This document shows positions 29,104 to 37,863 of a DNA stretch of 64,000 bases, piece by piece. Where the stretch lies: positions 1 to 64,000 of the forward strand of contig CAZLEA010000002.1 in NCBI GenBank assembly GCA_964558445.1. Direction: 5' to 3'. Position numbers and translations under genes: made by a program. Position 1 is the stretch's first letter. Every line of letters starts with the position of its first letter. Under the pieces are notes generated by a model. That model saw only the letters and a program-made list of their open reading frames with translations, was not told the origin of the DNA and ran no database searches. Origin of the DNA: CAYXVJ01 sp964558445 (GTDB lineage Bacteria > Bacillota > Clostridia > Saccharofermentanales > Fastidiosipilaceae).

Positions 29104-31806
29104 CTAGTCGTTTTGCATGCCGTCTTGGCCTTGTGTCTCGCCGGTCTCTGCGCCGAGCCCTTCATCATTCGAACCTAGGTTCAGGCCCGCTTGATCGAAG
29201 TCGTACAGATTGCCGTCGAGTAAGAGTCTGTAATTGCTGCGGTCGATCGGCTTACCGTCGGCAGCGAGGAGGCGAAGCGAGAAATTCCCGCTGACGGGGA
29301 AGCTAAGCTCTGCCATAAGCAGGTCTTGGCCCATAAGCGGTGAGAAGTAGCGATTACCGTCTTGATCTTCGATCATGAGAACGACGCCGCTGCCCACCTG
29401 CGAATTCTGCTCGACGTAGAGCTTGCCTCTCAGATAGTCGGTATCGGCCTTGATATTGACGAAGGTTCTACCGTCGATTGCCAGCACTCGCTCCAGTACG
29501 GTACCGTCCTTGGCGACGGCCTCATCTTGCAGCGCATCGTTACCGAACAGTTGGCTCCAGAAGCTATCGTTTACCAGTTCATCATAGACCGAGATCGCCT
29601 TGGACGTGCGGATCTTGGACTCGAGCGCCGCGGCCTTCGCCTCTTGTTCGCTTACAAACTCTGCGTGCAGACTCGTGGCTGCGGTCTCGTCCCAAGTTCC
29701 GTCATTATAGAAGTAGGCATCCAATAGCACGCGAATATCGTCCATCATGGTGTAGCGAGTCGCACTGCCACTGCCCGATCCGAGTATATTGATGTCAAGG
29801 GGCTGCTTGAAGTCGTATTCGAAGTCGAAACTTGCCTCTTGTTGTCGCTCGTTTAGCGGTGCCGAGCGATAGAGTTCCGTTTCGCCTTGAGAGATGACGA
29901 TCTGCACGTTTATCGCCGCGGCTTGGTCCATCAGGTAGAAGACACCCTGGAAGCGATTATGGCGATGCGGCAAGTCCTTCAAGAGAAGTGACGAACGAAG
30001 CGCGGAGCTCGTAATCGAGGTCACGTCCTTGTGTTGTACTTGCTGCATATCGCTTGTTTCCTGGAGCTTCTCCACACGGAAGCCCGAAGCGGTCGTCTTC
30101 GTAATGAAGCTGTTGAGTCGCAGCTTGGTCTTATTATGATATTCGGTTCGCAGTTCTAATAGATTCTCGTCGTCCGGTGAGAATTCCAGAGCCAGGTCGA
30201 TCGTATCTCTGGCATCTCTGTACTTCCCTTGGTCTGCCAAGGCCGTCGCCTTCGCCCTCAGCTCCGAGATGATATTCTCGCGCAGCTGAACCTCTAGCAA
30301 GTCGATGCTCTCGATATCTCGGCGATACGAGTCGATTCGCTCTTGGCGCACGATCTGATCATCTGCCGTTACTTGGACGTGCATATAACTGTTGTTCGCC
30401 ACGTGATCGGCAAGCGCGCTTACATCTTGATCGCTCTCCAGGTACTCGATCAATTCATATAAGAAGTCGCGGCCGACATCCAGAATAAGCAGTGCCTCGT
30501 GGTAGGCCTCGTTGTTGAAATAGGTCATGGACATGGCAGTAATATCGAGCAGAATCTCGCCTCTGTCCACCGGCGGGAGCGAATCCAGCAAGTTCACGAT
30601 CTCGGTCGGTCCGCCCAGAATACGGCTGGCCGCTTCCAATACGAGCCTGGCCCGTAGCGTATCGCCTGCAGCCTTGTAATTGTTCGCGTTATTGATCGCG
30701 CCTACCTGATACGTCGATTCGCTGCGACGAAGTTGATCTGCCGCCGTTTCGGCCAGGCTTCCCTCGCCCTCTGCCGCCGCTCTCAGGTACGGAATCGCTT
30801 GTGCGTTCATATCGAGGTTCATCAGTTGTTGACCCAGGCGGAAGTTTCGCTCTTGTTGCATCTGATTTGCAAGTTTAGTAAACGAATCAGACAGGATCGC
30901 TTCCGGATCAATCACACCAAGCGGATCGAGCCAGCTGCTTCGAACCTGCATGCCGCGCTCCTCTTCCGGCCACAAGGGCATAAATAGCGCGAGTGCCTGC
31001 AATTCGTCATATGCCGAATCGTAGCTTCGCTTCCCATCAGAGTAAGCGCTGACGATGGCTTCTTCGTGAGTCTCCAGCAATTCGAGCGCTCGCTCATGGT
31101 AGCGGCCGTCATCACCGAGGTGTTCGATGTACAGGCGATTTGCCAATTGGTAGTCGAGAGAATCGATGGTCGATTGATAGGAGACCTCTTCGGTCTTGGG
31201 CGCTCCTCGCCAGACGGATGCCAGCGCGAAGCCGGCCGATACTACGATCACGAGTACAACAAGCGACACGAGGGCACCGATCGCAACCTTCACCGAGCGT
31301 CGCTTAGCCAAGGCGCGGTTCATAGCCTGGGTGTGCGTATCCTGTCTCTTATCTAATCCCGAGGTCTCGGCCTCTTCTTCACTTGCCTGTTTGACAGTGG
31401 GGAAATTGGTGAGCGTTCGTCTCAGATCCGGGCGCTTACGCTTCGATGGTTCGCTAAGACGAGCCCGAGCCTCCGCATCACTCAAGTAGAGTTCTGCTTC
31501 TTCTCGCTCTCTGCGACTAAGACGTCTAGACGTATCGTCTTCATGTTCTATAAGGGATTCTTCGACAATAGGTGGGTAAACTTCTTGCACCGCTGCGATT
31601 ACAGGTGAATCGCCCGTAGTCGATTCCGCTTGGGGAATCGATTCAGTAGCCGGTTCTGCGCTCGGCTCATCTTCCGGCACACCATGATAGATGGCTGCAA
31701 GCTTGCCGACCAAGCCGGAGAGCTTCTCCGACGACGCCAAGTTTGATTCTTCTGACGAATCCTTAATCGTTTGTTCTGGGATCCTATCTTCTTCATGATC
31801 GTTCAT
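29104..31806 (-). CDS. Large single-pass membrane protein with extracellular helical repeats, function unknown
   Basis: 900 residues from ATG 31806, 5 nt after the DUF1934 stop; a longer in-frame extension would overlap that gene entirely and is rejected. There is no SD, so translation is probably coupled. Residues 1 to about 95 are acidic and disordered-looking, 95-165 are strongly charged, and one transmembrane helix (GALVSLVVLVIVVSAGFAL) sits near 175. The outer part has TPR-like helices (about 200-590) and two beta-rich segments (about 600-720 and 790-880) with weak likeness to carbohydrate-binding NPCBM-type modules. No known family is recognised. The inside-charged, outside-repeat layout suggests an envelope scaffold. 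Confidence 0.7.
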   Translation of the reverse strand: MNDHEEDRIPEQTIKDSSEESNLASSEKLSGLVGKLAAIYHGVPEDEPSAEPATESIPQAESTTGDSPVIAAVQEVYPPIVEESLIEHEDDTSRRLSRREREEAELYLSDAEARARLSEPSKRKRPDLRRTLTNFPTVKQASEEEAETSGLDKRQDTHTQAMNRALAKRRSVKVAIGALVSLVVLVIVVSAGFALASVWRGAPKTEEVSYQSTIDSLDYQLANRLYIEHLGDDGRYHERALELLETHEEAIVSAYSDGKRSYDSAYDELQALALFMPLWPEEERGMQVRSSWLDPLGVIDPEAILSDSFTKLANQMQQERNFRLGQQLMNLDMNAQAIPYLRAAAEGEGSLAETAADQLRRSESTYQVGAINNANNYKAAGDTLRARLVLEAASRILGGPTEIVNLLDSLPPVDRGEILLDITAMSMTYFNNEAYHEALLILDVGRDFLYELIEYLESDQDVSALADHVANNSYMHVQVTADDQIVRQERIDSYRRDIESIDLLEVQLRENIISELRAKATALADQGKYRDARDTIDLALEFSPDDENLLELRTEYHNKTKLRLNSFITKTTASGFRVEKLQETSDMQQVQHKDVTSITSSALRSSLLLKDLPHRHNRFQGVFYLMDQAAAINVQIVISQGETELYRSAPLNERQQEASFDFEYDFKQPLDINILGSGSGSATRYTMMDDIRVLLDAYFYNDGTWDETAATSLHAEFVSEQEAKAAALESKIRTSKAISVYDELVNDSFWSQLFGNDALQDEAVAKDGTVLERVLAIDGRTFVNIKADTDYLRGKLYVEQNSQVGSGVVLMIEDQDGNRYFSPLMGQDLLMAELSFPVSGNFSLRLLAADGKPIDRSNYRLLLDGNLYDFDQAGLNLGSNDEGLGAETGETQGQDGMQND

Positions 31807-31811
31807 AGTGT

Positions 31812-32336
31812 TTACACGTAGCGATAGTCGATGTCTAGCTTGGTGTTCAAGGCGGGGGCATCCGGCGCGTCCATCGCATATTGGATGTGCACCTCGCCGC
31901 CGTTCATGTGTTTCGATACATCGACGCCACTGGTGAAGATACCCAGACTGATCACGCCCTCCGGTGTGGAGAGGTTGGATACATGTCGTCTGCCGGGCGA
32001 GAAGCTCATCTTCATGCGCTGATCGCCGTTCCAAACCAGTGTTACGCTATCCTTCTTCAAGGTCAAAGTGGAAAAGGTCTTGCCGAAGCCGCTCTGCTCA
32101 CTCTGCCGGTACACGAGCACGGTTTCGTCGCCCTTGTGATAGAGGCGACCTTCCGTCGTATACTTCGTTACTAAGGGCTCATCGTCGAACTGCCACTGAC
32201 TGCCGACAATCATCAGCAGGATCGGCCGCCCCTTGGACTCTCCCCTCGATGTCTGATTCAATTCATCGATAGACCAAGCGCCGCCATGGCCGGAATCGGT
32301 CTCCCGATTGCCCTGTCTGCTCTCGTTCTCAAGCAT
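31812..32336 (-). CDS. DUF1934 family beta-barrel protein (YwiB-like)
   Basis: 174-residue protein of the DUF1934/YwiB family, a lipocalin-like beta-barrel of unknown ligand. Recognisable pieces are ILLMIVGSQ, YTTEGRLYH, RQSEQSGFGKTFSTLTL and the closing SLGIFTSGV motif. The start at 32336 is 6 nt from GGAGG and overlaps the ddl stop by 8 nt; the longer frame (from 32375) has no site. Confidence 0.8.
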   Translation of the reverse strand: MLENESRQGNRETDSGHGGAWSIDELNQTSRGESKGRPILLMIVGSQWQFDDEPLVTKYTTEGRLYHKGDETVLVYRQSEQSGFGKTFSTLTLKKDSVTLVWNGDQRMKMSFSPGRRHVSNLSTPEGVISLGIFTSGVDVSKHMNGGEVHIQYAMDAPDAPALNTKLDIDYRYV

Positions 32337-33438
32337 ATTTATCCTCCACGTCCTCGCGACGCGCCTTCGCCTCATGTTCTTCTAGGGCAAGCTCGACCAG
32401 TCTCGTAACAAGCTCGGGGAGCTTGATGCCGTCTGCTTCAAATGCCTTCGGATAGAGGCTGATCGGAGTGAAACCGGGTAAGTTGTTCACTTCGTTCAAA
32501 TAGAGAGCTGAGCTCTCCTTATCCAAGAAGAAGTCGACACGGGCCAATCCCTTGACGCCGACTGCCAGATACGCCTTGATCGCAAGACGCCTGATCTCAT
32601 CTTCCAATTCTGCCGGAATCGCGGCCGGAATCTGTGCTTCCGAATCCGTATCCGAAAAATACTTCGTCTCGTAATCATAATACTCGACGCCGTCTGCCAT
32701 CACGATCTCACCTACGCGAGATGCGATCGGATCGAGGTTACCTAGCACGGCGCACTCGAGCTCTCTTGCGTCCAGGTACTCCTCTATTATAACGGTTCTG
32801 TCAAATGTAGAGACGTGGCACAAGGCTTCTCTAAGCTCTGCTCTGTTCGCTGCCTTGGTCGTCCCGACGGAAGATCCGCCGTTCGACGGCTTCAAGAAGA
32901 GCGGGTACGGCAGTTCGGTTTCGATGCGCGCCACCTCTTGATCCAAGTCGTTTAGGATATCATAACGCCTTGCAAGAGTAAACTTACATTGTTTGATACC
33001 CTCAAGATCGAAGAGCTGCTTGCTTATCGCCTTATCCATGCAGATTGCAGACGCAAGTACAGGCGCTCCCACATAGGGGATCCCGCTCATCTCCAAGAAA
33101 CCTTGGAGTATGCCATCCTCGCAGTTGATGCCGTGGACGGCCGGGAAGATCACGTCGGGCACTAAGCCTGCCGCGTGGCTTACGAAGTCTCTGGGCGAAT
33201 ATGCGCCCTCATAGACCACCGCTTGCTCTTCTAAGGCTTCTCTGGCCAAGCGTTCCCACTCGAGATCCAAGATGGCCAGGTCATCCGGCAGGAAGCGAAG
33301 CCACTCCCCCTCCTTCGTAATGCCGACCTTCGTCACATCATAGCCTGCTTCTCGCAGACCCGAGATGATATTAAATGCGGAGCGACACGAAACGAGATGT
33401 TCCGTCGACACTCCGCCAAAAAGTACCAGTACATTCAT
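32329..33438 (-). CDS. ddl: D-alanine--D-alanine ligase
   Basis: ATP-grasp enzyme making the D-Ala-D-Ala dipeptide used by MurF. N-terminal VLFGGVSTEHLVS, ATP-binding and catalytic residues in KPSNGGSSVG, EEYLDARELECAVLG and LYLNEVNNLPGFTPISLYPK support the call. 369 residues is normal for the VanA/DdlA-type branch in Bacillota. ATG 33438 with AGGTG 7 nt upstream is preferred over the GTG at 33447. The EVNNLPGF motif indicates a D-Ala-D-Ala or D-Ala-D-Lac type, and nothing else here points to vancomycin resistance. Confidence 0.93.
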   Translation of the reverse strand: MNVLVLFGGVSTEHLVSCRSAFNIISGLREAGYDVTKVGITKEGEWLRFLPDDLAILDLEWERLAREALEEQAVVYEGAYSPRDFVSHAAGLVPDVIFPAVHGINCEDGILQGFLEMSGIPYVGAPVLASAICMDKAISKQLFDLEGIKQCKFTLARRYDILNDLDQEVARIETELPYPLFLKPSNGGSSVGTTKAANRAELREALCHVSTFDRTVIIEEYLDARELECAVLGNLDPIASRVGEIVMADGVEYYDYETKYFSDTDSEAQIPAAIPAELEDEIRRLAIKAYLAVGVKGLARVDFFLDKESSALYLNEVNNLPGFTPISLYPKAFEADGIKLPELVTRLVELALEEHEAKARREDVEDKYA

Positions 33439-33468
33439 ACCTTGCACCTAATTCCTGCTCTTCTTCAC

Positions 33469-33948
33469 TTATTTGAGTTCGTTGATATGTTTCTGTAATT
33501 GAATGAGGATATCCGTCAATTGGTCCTCCAGATCCGTCAAGCGACCGGCCGCATAGTCGATGGCACCGCTGCGAATCTGCTTGGCAGACTGATTCGATTG
33601 CTCGAGTGTCTGCGCCGCGAGCTGACGTGCTTGCATCGTCACTTCGTGCTCGTCGATCATGGTGGCAACACGCTTCTCTGCCTGACGAACGATGTTATCC
33701 GCATCGCGTCTGGCTTCGGCAACGACCTGGCGATTCTGATCCAAGAGCCACTTGGCTTGCTTGATCTCCACCGGCAAGTTATCGCGAAGCATACCGATCA
33801 AGATCAGCATCTCTTCCTTATCCACCATGCAATTGGATGTAAACGGCACGCTCTTGGCATTCAGCACGTTTCCTTCCAGACGGTCGATCAATTCGTATAA
33901 GTCGTTCTCACTGATCTCTGCGGATTGATGTTCATCGTGATAAGCCAT
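33469..33948 (-). CDS. Coiled-coil protein near coaD, function unknown
   Basis: 159-residue cytoplasmic protein with one long coiled coil (about residues 60-155) rich in Ala, Gln, Glu and Arg (LLDQNRQVVAEARRDADNIVRQAEKRV). The N-terminus ENDLYELIDRLEGNVLNAKSVPFTSNCMVD contains a region often seen in clostridial coaD-linked proteins that are loosely annotated as ATPase or DivIVA-like. There is no nucleotide-binding motif. SD GGGGAGGG. Possible role in cell-shape or polar organisation is inference only. Confidence 0.65.
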   Translation of the reverse strand: MAYHDEHQSAEISENDLYELIDRLEGNVLNAKSVPFTSNCMVDKEEMLILIGMLRDNLPVEIKQAKWLLDQNRQVVAEARRDADNIVRQAEKRVATMIDEHEVTMQARQLAAQTLEQSNQSAKQIRSGAIDYAAGRLTDLEDQLTDILIQLQKHINELK

Positions 33949-33963
33949 GGCTACCCTCCCCTT

Positions 33964-34443
33964 CTACTTCCGGAGTCTCTTAGTGACCTGCTCCAGAATC
34001 GCTTCCGGAACCATACGGCTGATATCGCCGCCGTATGAGGCCACCTCCCGTACGATGCTCGAACTGGTAAAGGCCAGGTCGAAGCTCGAAGGCAGCAAAA
34101 TAGACTCGTAATCATTATATAGCAGTTTATTCGCCGTTGCCATTTCGAGCTCGTAGCGGAAATCCGACTCGCTTCGAAGCCCGCGTACGACGGCCGAAGC
34201 CTGCTTCTCTTGGACATAATCGACTAGCAGACCGTCAAACGATTCCACCTTCACGTTCGCAAGCGTACCGAGACAAGCTTCTGCCATAGAGATGCGCTCC
34301 TCGATACTGAATATCGTCTGCTTATGGAGATTGGGCAATATCGCCACGTAGAGCGTATCGCAAAGCCTAGAGGCTCTGGTCGCTATATCCAAGTGGCCGT
34401 TCGTAAACGGATCGAAGGTACCCGGATAGATCAGAATACTCAT
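33964..34443 (-). CDS. coaD: Phosphopantetheine adenylyltransferase
   Basis: Penultimate step of coenzyme A synthesis: 4'-phosphopantetheine plus ATP to dephospho-CoA. Nucleotidyltransferase motif YPGTFDPFTNGHLDI, VRGLRSESDFRYELEMA and the C-terminal SSSIVREVASYGGDI are all present; 159 residues is standard. GGAGG lies 6 nt before ATG 34443, whereas ATG 34449 touches the SD. It overlaps the rsmD stop region, the usual rsmD-coaD pairing. Confidence 0.96.
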   Translation of the reverse strand: MSILIYPGTFDPFTNGHLDIATRASRLCDTLYVAILPNLHKQTIFSIEERISMAEACLGTLANVKVESFDGLLVDYVQEKQASAVVRGLRSESDFRYELEMATANKLLYNDYESILLPSSFDLAFTSSSIVREVASYGGDISRMVPEAILEQVTKRLRK

Positions 34444-34445
34444 AG

Positions 34446-35021
34446 TCATCCTCCATCTTCTGAATTCGAATAGAATGATACCATTGCAGTACCGTACTTA
34501 CAACGCTTCCTAAGTTTCAAATCCCTTACATTTTCGGGTGCTTCGGCCTGCGAGGCATGCTCCAAGACGAGCCATCCATCGGGCTTGAGCAGCTTAGCCA
34601 GACCCGAATCCGCAAGTGTTTCAAACGCTTGGCGTGCCTCCCCATAGGGTGGATCAATCAAGATCAAGTCGAATTGCTCTCCTGCCTCTAGCAGTCTCCT
34701 CGCCGCCCGCTTACAGTCATCGGCCAGGATTCGCCCTTGGTCCGTAAGCCTTGTCTTGGCAAGATTCTGGGTGATCGCTTCTCTGGCTCTGCGTTGTCTC
34801 TCGACGAAGACCGCTACTTCTGCCCCGCGACTGATCGCCTCGATGCCAAGCTGGCCGCTGCCCGCATACAGATCAAGTACACGCGCGCCGGTGAGAAACA
34901 TCCTCGCCGTGATGGCGCTGAACATCGCTTCCTTCGTGCGATCGAGTGTAGGTCTTGTTTCTCTTCCATCCGGGGCTACGAGCGGAATCCCGCCCGCTAT
35001 CCCTGCTACTACTCTAGGCAA
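34446..35021 (-). CDS. rsmD: 16S rRNA (guanine966-N2)-methyltransferase RsmD
   Basis: SAM-dependent methyltransferase of 191 residues that modifies G966 of 16S rRNA. Motifs: RPTLDRTKEAMFSAI near the N-terminus, VLDLYAGSGQLGIEA (SAM binding) and LIDPPYGE (catalytic D/NPPY). The start is TTG at 35021, supported by GGAGG 8 nt upstream and a normal family N-terminus. Confidence 0.93.
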   Translation of the reverse strand: MPRVVAGIAGGIPLVAPDGRETRPTLDRTKEAMFSAITARMFLTGARVLDLYAGSGQLGIEAISRGAEVAVFVERQRRAREAITQNLAKTRLTDQGRILADDCKRAARRLLEAGEQFDLILIDPPYGEARQAFETLADSGLAKLLKPDGWLVLEHASQAEAPENVRDLKLRKRCKYGTAMVSFYSNSEDGG

Positions 35022-35076
35022 AACAACTGCCTCCTTCTATACACGCTAAACACGCCACATACGCTACACAAGCAAA

Positions 35077-37188
35077 CTAGATACCTAATTGTGCCATCGG
35101 CAGACCGAAGGCTTGCAAGAGGGCCGGCCGGATTCTGCGATGGTCCGTCGCTGTAAGTTTGGGGTCTTCGGCCAACAAGCGATTGGCCGCCTTGCTCGTC
35201 TCTTCGAGCAGATCTTGTTCCTCGTAGAGGTTGGCGATCCGAAACAGTGGTATGCCGTGCTGTCTCGTTCCGAAGAAGTCGCCCGGACCGCGAAGTTCCA
35301 GATCCTTCTCCGCAATATCAAATCCGCTCTGCATGCGACAGAGCGCCCGCAATCGCTCTCTGGCGAGCCCCTCACCGACATCGCTGGAGAGAATGCAAAT
35401 CGATTGCTTATCGCCTCTGCCGATACGGCCGCGAAGTTGGTGCAATTCGGCCAGTCCGAAGCGCTCTGCATTCAGTATCAGCATCACCGTTGCATTCGGA
35501 TTATCCACACCGACCTCGACGACTGTCGTTGCGACCAGTACGCCTGCCCTTCGCTCCATGAAGGCTTGCATGGAGGCTTGCTTCTCCTTCTCCTTCATCT
35601 GGCCATGGAGCAAACCGATGCCGTAGCGAGCTAGCGGTCCCTTCGCAAGTTCTGTATAGACTTCTTCTGCGGAGCGAAGATCGCCTGCCTCCTCGCTGTC
35701 GCGAACCAGCGGACAGATCACGTAGACTTGCTCGCCTCGGGCCAAGTGCTTGTCCATGATACCCAGTACTCGAGCGTAATCTTGGGTCGTAGCCGTATAG
35801 GTAAGTATATCCTTACGTCCTGCCGGCATCTCATCTATGTTCGAAATGTCCAAGTCTCCGTAGAGAATCAAACCCAAGGTTCTGGGTATCGGCGTTGCAG
35901 ACATGACGAGTACATGCGGCACACGATGGTCGTCCTTGGTCAATCGAATCCGCTGTCTGACACCGAAGCGATGCTGCTCGTCCGTCACAGCCAGAGCCAA
36001 GTCTCGGAAACTGACGCGGTCCTCGAGGACGGCATGTGTACCGACCAGTATATCTATACTGCCGTCTGAGGTCTCGGAGAGCAGTGTTCGACGCTCCGCC
36101 GCAGGCGTTTGTCCCGTAAGCAGTGCAATCTTCAGATCGCTGTCTGCAAGTAGCTTCTGCAGTGAGCGATAGTGCTGTCCCGCAAGTATCGATGTGGGCG
36201 CCATCATCACGGCCTGATAACCGGACTTGGCGACATGGAGCATGGCCATCGCGGCAACTACCGTCTTACCCGAACCGACATCTCCTTGGACCAAGCGACT
36301 CATCGGCCGCTCCTTGGACATATCCGAGAGCAGGTCGCCGATGACCCGTTCTTGGGCCCCCGTTAGCGAGAAGGGTAAGCGGTGCTTCGCTTCATCTATG
36401 ACTCGGGTCGTCTCGTCTGTCAGCTCGATGACTCTTGCAACTTCATCTCGTTCGTGGTGGCGGCGAATCAGACGCAAGCCTACTTGTGTCATGAAGAGCT
36501 CTTCGAAGGCGAGGCGTCTTCTTGCGATCTCGTAAGCCATCTGATCTTGCGGCTCGTGTATCATCCGATAGGCGTAGACGACGTCCGCAAGTTTATGTTC
36601 TCTTCTTATCTTGGTAGGCAGTGCCTCAGGCAGCCGCTCTGCATATGTAGTGAGGGCTGTCTTGACCAGGGAGCGCAAGACCCCTTGGGTTAGTCCTGAC
36701 GTCAGCGGATAGACGGGATGCAGGTAGGAGATGGCCTCCGCACCCACTTCCCCATCAATCTCTTCGATGACGGGATTCGTCACCTCAAAGGTCTGTCCCG
36801 AGCGCTTGATCTTGCCCCGGAAGACGGCTTCCTTCCCCTTCGCCAAACGTTCTTGCAGATAGGGCTGATTGAACCAGATGGCCGATACCGCAGCCGTTTC
36901 GTCTCTGAGCACGGTGCGAAGCGTACTGCGCTTGCCCTGGCGCCGAAGCGCCGGCACGCGGCTGATCGTCGCGCGAAACACTTCTTCTTGGCCGTCGACC
37001 AATTGGTCAAGCGGTTTCAGATTCGTCCAATCTTCGTAGCGGCGCGGATAGAGCATCAAGAGATCGAGAATTGTCTCCACACCGAGTTTGGCCAGGAGGG
37101 ATGCCCGTCTGGCAGAGATACCCGTAAGCGTCGTGACCGGCGCTAAGAGTGCTTCATACTCGGCTTCATAAGGAGACAACTTCGTCAT
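35077..37188 (-). CDS. recG: ATP-dependent DNA helicase RecG
   Basis: Superfamily 2 branch-migration helicase that remodels stalled forks and recombination intermediates. An N-terminal wedge/OB domain (about 30-250) precedes the helicase core with GDVGSGKTVVA (Walker A), TDEQHRFGVRQR (DEQH box) and VGVDNPNATVMLI, QLRGRIGRG motifs. 703 residues compare with about 680-690 usually. ATG 37188 overlaps the nth stop (ATGA), so the longer frame from 37263 is rejected. Confidence 0.95.
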   Translation of the reverse strand: MTKLSPYEAEYEALLAPVTTLTGISARRASLLAKLGVETILDLLMLYPRRYEDWTNLKPLDQLVDGQEEVFRATISRVPALRRQGKRSTLRTVLRDETAAVSAIWFNQPYLQERLAKGKEAVFRGKIKRSGQTFEVTNPVIEEIDGEVGAEAISYLHPVYPLTSGLTQGVLRSLVKTALTTYAERLPEALPTKIRREHKLADVVYAYRMIHEPQDQMAYEIARRRLAFEELFMTQVGLRLIRRHHERDEVARVIELTDETTRVIDEAKHRLPFSLTGAQERVIGDLLSDMSKERPMSRLVQGDVGSGKTVVAAMAMLHVAKSGYQAVMMAPTSILAGQHYRSLQKLLADSDLKIALLTGQTPAAERRTLLSETSDGSIDILVGTHAVLEDRVSFRDLALAVTDEQHRFGVRQRIRLTKDDHRVPHVLVMSATPIPRTLGLILYGDLDISNIDEMPAGRKDILTYTATTQDYARVLGIMDKHLARGEQVYVICPLVRDSEEAGDLRSAEEVYTELAKGPLARYGIGLLHGQMKEKEKQASMQAFMERRAGVLVATTVVEVGVDNPNATVMLILNAERFGLAELHQLRGRIGRGDKQSICILSSDVGEGLARERLRALCRMQSGFDIAEKDLELRGPGDFFGTRQHGIPLFRIANLYEEQDLLEETSKAANRLLAEDPKLTATDHRRIRPALLQAFGLPMAQLGI

Positions 37189-37847
37189 GACTCTGTTCCG
37201 CCATCTGCTTCCATGACCGAACGTCCGTAGTCGCAGATATCTTGTACGGGGCAGCGCGCACACTGCGGCCTCCTCGCAATACAGATATCACGGCCCAAGA
37301 TGACCATGAGATGGCCCCAATCGGTCCATCTGTCCTCGGGGACGACGGCCATCAGATCCTTCTCGATACGAGGCGGTTGCAAGCTCTCGGTCAGTCCCAT
37401 CAGCTTCGTTATCCTGGCACAGTGGGTATCCACGACGACGGCTTGCTGGCCGAACGAGTCGCCGAGGAGGAGATTTGCGATTTTGCGACCTACACCGGGA
37501 ATCAAGATCAGTTCATCTAGTGTCTCCGGTACGACTCCGTCATGGTTTGTCTCCAGGTAGACGGCAGCAGCCTGTATATTCTTCGCCTTGTTACGAAACA
37601 GACCGCAGCTCTTGATGTACGGTTCGATCTCGATCGCTGTCGTAGCGGCGAAATCCGCTACCTCGGGGTAGCGTAAGAAGAGATCGGGTGTCACCTTGTT
37701 CACCCGTTCATCCGTACACTGCGCGGCGAGGATACCGCCGACCAGAAGCTTCCACGGCTCATCCTTGTAGTTTAGAGTTGTATCCGCATCTTGATAGTAA
37801 TCACTTAAGCGCAAGACGATCTCGCGGGCTTGTTCTGCTCGGTTCAT
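37185..37847 (-). CDS. nth: Endonuclease III
   Basis: DNA glycosylase/AP lyase that removes oxidised pyrimidines. The HhH motif IPGVGRKIANLLL contains the catalytic lysine, VVDTHCARI has the catalytic aspartate, and the C-terminal CIARRPQCARCPVQDIC supplies four cysteines for the 4Fe-4S cluster (C-x6-C-x2-C-x5-C). 220 residues is standard. AAGGAG upstream of ATG 37847 sets the start. Coupled to recG downstream. Confidence 0.94.
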   Translation of the reverse strand: MNRAEQAREIVLRLSDYYQDADTTLNYKDEPWKLLVGGILAAQCTDERVNKVTPDLFLRYPEVADFAATTAIEIEPYIKSCGLFRNKAKNIQAAAVYLETNHDGVVPETLDELILIPGVGRKIANLLLGDSFGQQAVVVDTHCARITKLMGLTESLQPPRIEKDLMAVVPEDRWTDWGHLMVILGRDICIARRPQCARCPVQDICDYGRSVMEADGGTES

Positions 37848-37863
37848 ATAACGAATCTCCTTC

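Noticed and set aside
31807..32034. Upstream extension of the 900-residue membrane protein gene
   Set aside because: It would overlap the DUF1934 gene completely in another frame and the added residues look like a shadow; ATG 31806 right after that stop is the natural start.
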